Below are positions 4,630 through 10,837 of a stretch of DNA of 10,837 nucleotides, one piece after another. Numbering within the stretch: position 1 is the stretch's first letter; every line of letters begins with the position of its first letter. Origin of the DNA: Bacteroidales bacterium UBA3816 (GTDB lineage: Bacteria; Bacteroidota; Bacteroidia; Bacteroidales; P3); contig DFDY01000134.1 in the NCBI GenBank assembly GCA_002368955.1, forward strand, positions 1 through 10,837, written 5' to 3'. Position numbers and translations under genes: made by a program. The notes beneath the pieces were generated by a model. That model did no database searches, was not told the origin of the DNA, and saw nothing but the letters and a program-made list of their open reading frames with translations.

Positions 4630-6137
4630 TTACTCCCATCCACATCATCGGCATCCTACTCACAGTGGGACTATTGCTGTTTGTAAGCATCCATTCGGGC
4701 CGCAAGGTCAAAGATGCCAAAGCGTTCACCACCGGCGGCCGTGCAGGCAGCTGGATGGTTTGCGGGGCCATACTGGGCACCCTGGTGGGCGGCCAGTCCA
4801 CCATCGGCACCGCTCAGCTGGCCTTTAGTTACGGCATATCGGCCTGGTGGTTTACCATCGGGGCCGCTCTCGGAGCATTGGTGCTCTCGCTGGTTTATGC
4901 CGGACCCATCCGTCGCAGCGGCTGCACCACCCTCTTGGAAATCGTGGCCAAAGAATATGGCCGCAAGGCCGAAACCATCGGCTCCACCCTTTTCCTCATC
5001 GGCATCTTCATCAGCATCATGGCGCAGGTGCTCTCCTCCTCTGCCATGGTCACCAGCCTGTTCCATATCCCCCTCACCTGGGCGGACGTCATCAGCGGCG
5101 TGCTCATCATGCTCTTCGTCCTCTTCGGGGGCATACAAAGTGCCGGGGCAGGCGGCATCGTCAAGTTGGTGCTGCTCTACATCAGTTGCATCACTGCCGG
5201 CATAGTGGTGTGGCACCTGGGCAAGGGCCTCACCGGCATCAACCATGACATCGAGAGCCTATACGCCAGCAGCCCACTCCGCCAGCTGAACGGCCTCACC
5301 GACATCGAGAGCATCCACCACCGCTACGGCAGCATGGTGGCCCGCGGGCCGCTGAAGGACATTGGCGGATGCCTGTCGCTGATGCTCGGCGTGGTCACCA
5401 CACAGACCTATGCCCAAGGCATCTGGTCCGGAGCCACCACCGCCAAAGCCCGCCGCGGCGGACTCTACTGCGCCTTCCTCATCCCCCTCATCGGCGCGGC
5501 ATGCACCCTGGTGGGCATGTACATGCGGGGACACTATGTCACCGCTGCCGAACTCACTGCCATGCAGGCCGCCGGAGAATCGCTCCCCGAGGGCATAGGG
5601 GTCATACAAAGTTCGTTGGAAGCCTTCCCCGCCTTTGTGCTGGGGCATCTGCCCGCCTGGCTGGGAGGAATTGCCTTGGGCGCCATGCTGGTCAACATCA
5701 TGGGTTGTGGCAGCGGCCTGGTGCTGGGGGCCTCCACCATATTGGTACGCGACGTATATGGAAATCTGGCCGCAAAACTGGGCTGGGCCGAGCCCACCCA
5801 CTCGCAGCTGACACAAACCCGCCTGACCATTGCAGGACTGCTGGCCTTGGCGGTAGTCATCGCCCTCTCGGTCAAAGGAACTTTCATCAACGACCTGGGA
5901 TTCCTCTCACTGGGCCTGCGTGCCGTGGCCCTGCTGTTCCCACTCAGCTTTGCACTCTTCCTGCCTGGGCGTTTCAGTGCCCGAGCCGTGGGTCCTGCCA
6001 TGATCACCGGCACCGCCGTCATGCTCTTGGCCAAATCACTCAGCCTGCCTGCCGACCCCGTATACTACGGCCTCGGAGCCAGCCTGCTGCTTATGCTTGT
6101 CCTTCGGAACCCTTCGCAGCGGGTGGTAAGAAAATAA
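4626..6137 (+). CDS. Sodium:solute symporter (SSS family)
   Basis: This 503-aa protein is almost wholly hydrophobic, with about 13 membrane segments expected for the LeuT-fold SSS family. It should import a small solute with Na+ across the inner membrane. Family signs are the N-terminal helix followed by FTTGGRAGSW (residues 34-43), GTLVGGQSTIGTAQLAFSYG (51-70), and SGATTAKARRGGLYCAFLIP in the centre. A helix contains NIMGCGSGLVLGASTILVRD, where many SSS members carry an MSTADS-like Na+ site segment, so the site is divergent. The substrate cannot be inferred: this resembles the broad COG0591 group, not a characterised PutP or PanF type. ATG 4626 overlaps the prmC stop (ATGA). It is the last gene of the operon, and its stop is only 6 nt from that of the converging helicase gene. 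Confidence 0.9.
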   Translation: MITPIHIIGILLTVGLLLFVSIHSGRKVKDAKAFTTGGRAGSWMVCGAILGTLVGGQSTIGTAQLAFSYGISAWWFTIGAALGALVLSLVYAGPIRRSGCTTLLEIVAKEYGRKAETIGSTLFLIGIFISIMAQVLSSSAMVTSLFHIPLTWADVISGVLIMLFVLFGGIQSAGAGGIVKLVLLYISCITAGIVVWHLGKGLTGINHDIESLYASSPLRQLNGLTDIESIHHRYGSMVARGPLKDIGGCLSLMLGVVTTQTYAQGIWSGATTAKARRGGLYCAFLIPLIGAACTLVGMYMRGHYVTAAELTAMQAAGESLPEGIGVIQSSLEAFPAFVLGHLPAWLGGIALGAMLVNIMGCGSGLVLGASTILVRDVYGNLAAKLGWAEPTHSQLTQTRLTIAGLLALAVVIALSVKGTFINDLGFLSLGLRAVALLFPLSFALFLPGRFSARAVGPAMITGTAVMLLAKSLSLPADPVYYGLGASLLLMLVLRNPSQRVVRK

Positions 6138-6143
6138 ACTCGT

Positions 6144-9100
6144 TCACGCCTCGTGGCGGAAGAGGTCGTGCAACTCGGTGTTGGACAGGTTGCCTATCCA
6201 GTTTTCGCCCACCGCAACAGTGAGGTCTGCCAGCTGTTTCTTCTCCTGAATCATGCGGTTAATCTGCTCCTCGAAGGTGCCCTGTGTGATAAAGCGGTGC
6301 ACGATGACGTTTTGATGCTGCCCAATACGATAGGCGCGGTCGGTGGCCTGCGCCTCCACGGCCGGATTCCACCAAAGGTCGTAATGGATGACATGGTTGG
6401 CCGCGGTGAGGTTGAGGCCTGTGCCAGCCGCTTTGATAGAAAGGATGAAGATACGGCACTCGGGGCGAGACTGGAAGTCATCCACCATGCGGGCACGCTC
6501 CTTTACGCTTAACCCCCCGTGCAAAAAGAGAGGTTTCTCGCCCAGACTTTGGCTTACAAACTGCACCAGCAGGTCGCCCATTTCTTTAAACTGGGTGAAA
6601 ACTAGCACTTTCTGTCGGTTGCGGACAATGCTGTCGAGCAACGTCAGCAACGTCTCGGCCTTGCCGGATACCGTGGGGTCGGCATTGCCATCCTTTAGGA
6701 ACAGAGCCGGATAGTTGCAAATCTGCTTGAGGGAGAGAATCATCTGCAGCACCAATCCCTGCCGTTTGAAAAGAGCCTGAGGCGTATCAGTTGGGGCCTC
6801 GTCAATCACCGCCATGGCCGAACGGAGTGTTTCGTGATAGAGAGCGGCCTGCTGGTCGGTGAGGGAGGTGAAGGTGTCCTCTTCTATCTTGTCGGGCAAG
6901 TCGGCGATGATGGAGCGGTCGGTCTTCAGTCGTCGCAGCAGGAATGGTGCCGTCACGCGGCGGAAACGTTCGGCCACCGCCTGGTCACCTTCGCGCTGGA
7001 TAGGGTTGGCATACTGCTTGCGGAAGGTGGCAGCAGAGCCCAGCATCTGGGGATTGGCAAAATCCATGATGCTCCAAAACTCCGACATGCGGTTTTCGAT
7101 CGGGGTGCCGCTCATGGCTATGCGGTTGGCGGCTGACAAGGCATGCACCGCCTTGCTTTGGGCGGTGGCGGCGTTCTTGATGTTCTGAGCCTCGTCGATA
7201 ACGACGGTGTGCCACTTGCGGCGTTTGAGTGCTGCCAAGTCGCTGCGCACCACCCCATAGGTGGTCAGCAGCACGTCGGCATCGAAACCTTTCAGCGTGC
7301 GACCGGGGCCGTGGTAGAGCTGACAGCTGATGTTGGGGGCAAAGCGAGACAGCTCGGCCTGCCAGTTGGTGAGCAACGTGGTGGGCACCACCACCAGAGC
7401 ATGTTGTTTGGCAAAAGCCCCTTCGTCCTTAAATTTCTGTAGGAGAGTTATTACCTGCAGGGTCTTGCCCAGACCCATGTCGTCGGCTATGATGCTGCCG
7501 AAGCCCAACTTGGCATTGCGGTACATCCACTCGTACCCACGCTGCTGATACGGCCGGAGGGTGGCCTTTATGCCCTTGGGGACAGCCATCCTGCGCTGTT
7601 TCCGCAGTTGTTCCATCATCTTGCGCACCTGAGCAGTCATCTCCACAGGCACACCGCCAAAACTCTCGCTCAGCGCGGCCTGGAGGCGTTCGCCGGGGGC
7701 AAGTGTGCGCGACTCACCAAAGTAGTCATTCAGGTGTTCTATGTCGCTTTCATCCACATAGAAAAATTGCCCCTTGAAGCGGATAAGACCGCGGGCATGG
7801 GCTACCAGTTTCCGGAACTGCTCGATGGGTATCAACTCGTCGCCCACAGCCACCTGCCAGTCGAAGTCGAGCAATTCGGCCAAACTCACATGCGCCACGC
7901 TGTCGTCTTCCGACTTCCTAATCGTAACGGACGGACGCGGACGGCACAAGTTCTGCAGCTCTTTAGGCAAGGCCACCCCCACACCCAACAGGCGCAGTGC
8001 GGGGAACACTTCCAACAGCATTCTAGAGAACTCTTGCGTCCTGTATATCATTGGGAAACGGGCCCCGTTGTGGAGGTACGACTCCACCAAAGGCAAAAAA
8101 GGCGAAAGCATAGAGGCATCTCGCAGCACCTCAAGACGGATAGGGGCATAGGCCTCGGCGGAAATAATTTTTTTCATAGGGACGAGCAGACCATCAACCA
8201 GCACCGATATGTCGATCTGGAAGCAGTCGTCGCCGTCTACGCCCACCAACAATTGGGAACAGAATTGGTGGCTGCCCACATCCAGATGGGACAGCCAGGC
8301 GGCAACGCTCTCGGGAATGCTCTGCTCCCCTACCCCACCAAAACGGCATCTGTGCCCTCCAAAGAAGAGAGACTCAATCCTGTCGTCGGGGTCCACCTTG
8401 TTCCTCATGCGAGGCATCAGATAGTTGAATATCAATGCCAACAGCACCACCGCACGGTTTTGCAGCCGCGAAGGCTTCTTCACGTGGGCTTGCTGCCATC
8501 GCAGCATGTCTGGGGGCATCATCGCGCCCAGTTCCTCCACCACCTCACGCACAGGCGAGTGCGCCATGGCCGGCAGCCATACAACGGCATAAAGCTTTCC
8601 GTTCTCGCTCACCAGTTTCGGAATCACCGCGCCACAAGCCATCAGGTGCAAAGCCACATTAAGCGCATGACGCACCACGACATAGTCAGCATCATAGTCG
8701 GCCAAGTCGTCCTCTTCGATGGCTGCCACATCGGCCAACAGTTGGTCGAAATGGAGGTTTATTACATTCAACTCATCGTCTAGCAACAGCTGTACCGACC
8801 CCTGTCGTCTGGGGGCTGTGGCATCGGCTACCGGCAGCAGTGCTAGGCCTTCTAAGATGGACTTTGCCCTACGGGCCACAGCCCCCACCCCTCTGCCGTA
8901 CGTTGCGCGGAAATCGCCTTTGGCATAGAACGTAGGCTGGCTGGGAAGCATTCTTGTCAGTAGTTTTTGTATATCTGTTAGATGCGTAAGGTCTACAGGG
9001 TGCGGTTTCTGAATCGTCGCCTCGGTTCCCTTCGCCTCAACCTCATATAGCGTGTCGGTCGCAGGTACAGCATTGGTCTCTTCCGTCCTAATGGTCAACC

Positions 9101-9611
9101 CACGCCCCGCCAATTCGCCCACTAAGTCTATGCCCCGCATACGGAACACCAGAAAGGGGTCGTTGTCAATCTCGCGGCTGAGCATATACACCACGGCAGC
9201 CAGGTGCTTGCACGGCACCGCCCAGTCGGGACAGGAGCATTCCATCTCCAGGTCGCGCCAGCTTTGGGGGAAAAGCCTTATGCCCACCCTGAGGGCAAGG
9301 TTCATCAGCTGCGGGTCCAATTCGTGATTCAACAGCTTCGACACCAACAGGGGCTGCTTCACCACTTCGTCAACGAGCCGCGACACCTGTTCAGGGTCGG
9401 CGGACGGTACCAGTATCTGCACCCTGTAGGGCGAACGTTGGGTACCCTGCACCTTGGCAGCAATCGTCCCGCCAGAAATCTTTATCTCCTTCACCGCCCC
9501 TTTGCGGGCATAGGCTGCACCACGAGGAATGCGGTTCTCATAGTCTATGTGGGTGAGGGCATTGAGCCACTCCTGTCCCCACCAAGTCTTGCCAAATGAT
9601 TTTGTTGCCAT
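6144..9611 (-). CDS. SNF2-family helicase/ATPase with SWIM zinc finger
   Basis: This 1155-aa cytoplasmic DNA translocase has an N-terminal SWIM-type zinc finger, C125-x-C127 with C134-x-H136 (CSCPDWAVPCKHL), likely binding nucleic acid or protein. A long middle region (about 160-650) corresponds to the bacterial SNF2-associated segment. The C-terminal SF2 ATPase core has motif I ADDMGLGKT (GLGKT 713-717), motif II DEAQ 806-809, motif III SGTP 834-837 and motif VI QATDRAYRIGQ 1088-1098, all intact. SNF2 proteins translocate on dsDNA and remodel bound proteins. ATG 9611 is favoured because AGAGGAG lies just before it, an unusual Shine-Dalgarno-like sequence for this phylum. It begins 9 nt after the upstream AAA/nuclease-like gene, so the two are probably co-transcribed. 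The cellular role (repair, transcription recycling or defence) is not determined. Confidence 0.93.
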   Translation of the reverse strand: MATKSFGKTWWGQEWLNALTHIDYENRIPRGAAYARKGAVKEIKISGGTIAAKVQGTQRSPYRVQILVPSADPEQVSRLVDEVVKQPLLVSKLLNHELDPQLMNLALRVGIRLFPQSWRDLEMECSCPDWAVPCKHLAAVVYMLSREIDNDPFLVFRMRGIDLVGELAGRGLTIRTEETNAVPATDTLYEVEAKGTEATIQKPHPVDLTHLTDIQKLLTRMLPSQPTFYAKGDFRATYGRGVGAVARRAKSILEGLALLPVADATAPRRQGSVQLLLDDELNVINLHFDQLLADVAAIEEDDLADYDADYVVVRHALNVALHLMACGAVIPKLVSENGKLYAVVWLPAMAHSPVREVVEELGAMMPPDMLRWQQAHVKKPSRLQNRAVVLLALIFNYLMPRMRNKVDPDDRIESLFFGGHRCRFGGVGEQSIPESVAAWLSHLDVGSHQFCSQLLVGVDGDDCFQIDISVLVDGLLVPMKKIISAEAYAPIRLEVLRDASMLSPFLPLVESYLHNGARFPMIYRTQEFSRMLLEVFPALRLLGVGVALPKELQNLCRPRPSVTIRKSEDDSVAHVSLAELLDFDWQVAVGDELIPIEQFRKLVAHARGLIRFKGQFFYVDESDIEHLNDYFGESRTLAPGERLQAALSESFGGVPVEMTAQVRKMMEQLRKQRRMAVPKGIKATLRPYQQRGYEWMYRNAKLGFGSIIADDMGLGKTLQVITLLQKFKDEGAFAKQHALVVVPTTLLTNWQAELSRFAPNISCQLYHGPGRTLKGFDADVLLTTYGVVRSDLAALKRRKWHTVVIDEAQNIKNAATAQSKAVHALSAANRIAMSGTPIENRMSEFWSIMDFANPQMLGSAATFRKQYANPIQREGDQAVAERFRRVTAPFLLRRLKTDRSIIADLPDKIEEDTFTSLTDQQAALYHETLRSAMAVIDEAPTDTPQALFKRQGLVLQMILSLKQICNYPALFLKDGNADPTVSGKAETLLTLLDSIVRNRQKVLVFTQFKEMGDLLVQFVSQSLGEKPLFLHGGLSVKERARMVDDFQSRPECRIFILSIKAAGTGLNLTAANHVIHYDLWWNPAVEAQATDRAYRIGQHQNVIVHRFITQGTFEEQINRMIQEKKQLADLTVAVGENWIGNLSNTELHDLFRHEA

Positions 9612-9620
9612 GTTCTCCTC

Positions 9621-10837
9621 TTATTGCGCCAGTTGCCAGTCCTCAATGGTCCAAGTCTGGATGTCGAAGTTCACGCCCACCTTCACCGTCGGGCGGCTGT
9701 CGGTGGCAAACTGGGCGGCATAGTCCTTTTGCTCTATCTGCGCAAGAGCCTGGACGGCACTGCCCTTTACCTTGAACTCGAAGATATAGATGGCTTGTGG
9801 GCAATGGACTATCATATCCACCCTGCCGGTGCTGCACTTGACCTGTGTCCGCACGTAGACATTCAGCATCGAGAGGATGAGGTAGAAGGTGTACTCATAA
9901 AAGCCCTCCTTGGTGGCGGCATCCTGCAGCTTCTTTTTGAAGCCCTCGACGTATGGCACCCCGGCAAGAAAAGCCTTCAGCTCACGTAGGGCCTGGTCGA
10001 TGTTGCCATCACGCAGGGCCAGCCACATTTTCTTGGCACCTCCCTGACGCACGTCGTTCTCCTCCAACCCTGTGTAGTAGGGCAGCAGCCCTTCGGTCAG
10101 TCCTATACGCACTTCGCGGTTGGGGATGCCAAGGGTGTAGTCCTCCATCTCACGGTTATAGGACTTAATAGTCAAATAACCTGACTGATAAAGCAGCGGA
10201 AGCACATCTGTCAGCATCTCGGTAGGGCGATAGAATGCCGCCTCAGAGGCTGTAACATCATCTAACTGGGTGATGTCGGTATCAAAACGTTTCATCTGGT
10301 TGAAGAGGAAAGTAGGTGTGCCACTCTCGAACCAGAAGTTCTTTATCTTCTTTTGGGCGAAGCAGTTCATCAGGCTATAGGGGTTGTACACCTCCTCCGA
10401 ATCCTCGGAGAAGTGGTAGCCGTCATACTGTAGTTTCAGCTTCTGGTGCATCTCCTCTGCTGAACATTCATATTCTTCAGCCAGCATGGCAATGTCTTCC
10501 TTCAGCACCGTGGTCAGTTCCTGCTCGGTAATACCACAGATGGTGGCGAACTGGGGCATCATGGAGACGTTAGAAATGTTGTTGAGTGTGGAGAAGATGC
10601 TCAGCTGGCTGAACTTGGTGATGCCCGTGAGGAAGCAGAAGCGTATCATGGCCTCGCATGCCTTTAACGGCTGATAGAACTCCTGCATCACCTTGCGCAT
10701 AGCCCCTAGGTTCTCCTGCTCGTGCATCACCTCCAACAGAGGCGCGTCGTACTCGTCGATGATGACTACTGCCTGGGTGCCATATTTGCGCGAAGCCCTA
10801 CGGATAATGCCGGCAAGCACCCCACCTGGGGTCTTCT
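9621..10837 (-). CDS. AAA-ATPase-like protein with PD-(D/E)XK nuclease-like C-terminus (5' part outside window)
   Basis: The frame stays open to the right edge, so about 405 C-terminal residues are visible of a family usually just over 500 aa. The Walker A region lies outside. The Walker B motif VVIIDEYDAPL is near 10757, followed by a FLTGITKFSQLSIFSTLNNI sensor-like stretch typical of the AAA-ATPase_like family (PF09820). The C-terminus carries a PD-(D/E)XK pattern (PF08011-type): GRVDMIV, then YIFEFKVKG, with D at about 9818 and E-x-K at about 9779-9771. These proteins occur in many copies in Bacteroidetes and have no settled function; mobile or defence-linked ATPase-nuclease roles are proposed. 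A GTG at 10820 is in frame but is probably internal. It ends 9 nt before the SNF2 helicase start. Confidence 0.92.
   Translation of the reverse strand, partial: KTPGGVLAGIIRRASRKYGTQAVVIIDEYDAPLLEVMHEQENLGAMRKVMQEFYQPLKACEAMIRFCFLTGITKFSQLSIFSTLNNISNVSMMPQFATICGITEQELTTVLKEDIAMLAEEYECSAEEMHQKLKLQYDGYHFSEDSEEVYNPYSLMNCFAQKKIKNFWFESGTPTFLFNQMKRFDTDITQLDDVTASEAAFYRPTEMLTDVLPLLYQSGYLTIKSYNREMEDYTLGIPNREVRIGLTEGLLPYYTGLEENDVRQGGAKKMWLALRDGNIDQALRELKAFLAGVPYVEGFKKKLQDAATKEGFYEYTFYLILSMLNVYVRTQVKCSTGRVDMIVHCPQAIYIFEFKVKGSAVQALAQIEQKDYAAQFATDSRPTVKVGVNFDIQTWTIEDWQLAQ

Noticed and set aside
5369..6223. 284-aa plus-strand frame overlapping the symporter
   Set aside because: It is an out-of-frame shadow rich in Arg, His and Pro. 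The symporter frame has clear family motifs and membrane segments.
7608..8783. 391-aa plus-strand open frame
   Set aside because: It lies entirely opposite the SNF2 helicase gene. It is His/Gln-rich as expected for the complement and has no recognisable domain.
10818..10820. GTG start for the AAA/PD-(D/E)XK gene at 10820
   Set aside because: The frame is open to the window edge with family-like residues before it, and the Walker A region must lie upstream, so this is an internal codon.

Overview
The window looks like a chromosomal segment from a Bacteroidales bacterium (Bacteroides/Prevotella-like). This rests on sequences matching the Bacteroidetes -7 promoter box TAnnTTTG (143-150, 1985-1992 on the minus strand, 2460-2467), weak or absent Shine-Dalgarno sequences, a head-GIN lipoprotein, a viroplasmin-type RNase H, and an AAA-ATPase-like/PD-(D/E)XK protein of a family that is abundant in this phylum. 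No rRNA, tRNA, CRISPR array or insertion sequence was recognised.

Left part (1-1139): a possible gene start runs off the left edge on the minus strand. A roughly 270-nt gene-free stretch follows. It holds a perfect TAnnTTTG box and then a very long imperfect inverted repeat (164-374) whose layout (closing stem, large central bubble, long interrupted apical stem) resembles 6S RNA. Next, on the minus strand, is a MntA/HepT-type toxin-antitoxin pair. The antitoxin nucleotidyltransferase is intact, but the overlapping hepT frame has an in-frame TAA at codon 22.

Middle (1140-2479): a minus-strand lipoprotein made of about 19-20-residue 'LSGSS' rungs (head GIN domain, DUF2807) has its own promoter. 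It is separated from the next gene by 521 nt. That spacer holds a possible abandoned gene start (promoter-like box plus a 20-codon ORF) and a striking array of 28 degenerate 7-bp units, followed by a short array in the opposite orientation.

Right-centre (2480-6137): a compact plus-strand operon of RNase HI (with N-terminal hybrid-binding domain), a PnuC-family vitamin transporter, PrmC/HemK (release-factor glutamine methyltransferase) and a sodium:solute symporter. The junctions are a 13-nt gap, an 8-nt overlap and a 4-nt ATGA overlap, so co-transcription and translational coupling are likely.

Right (6144-10837): a minus-strand pair converges on the operon with only 6 nt between stop codons. 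The upstream gene, cut by the window edge, encodes an AAA-ATPase-like protein with a C-terminal PD-(D/E)XK nuclease-like domain. Nine nt downstream is an 1155-aa SWIM zinc-finger SNF2-family helicase. Their tight linkage suggests a nucleic-acid-processing unit, but a joint role (for example in defence) is inference only.
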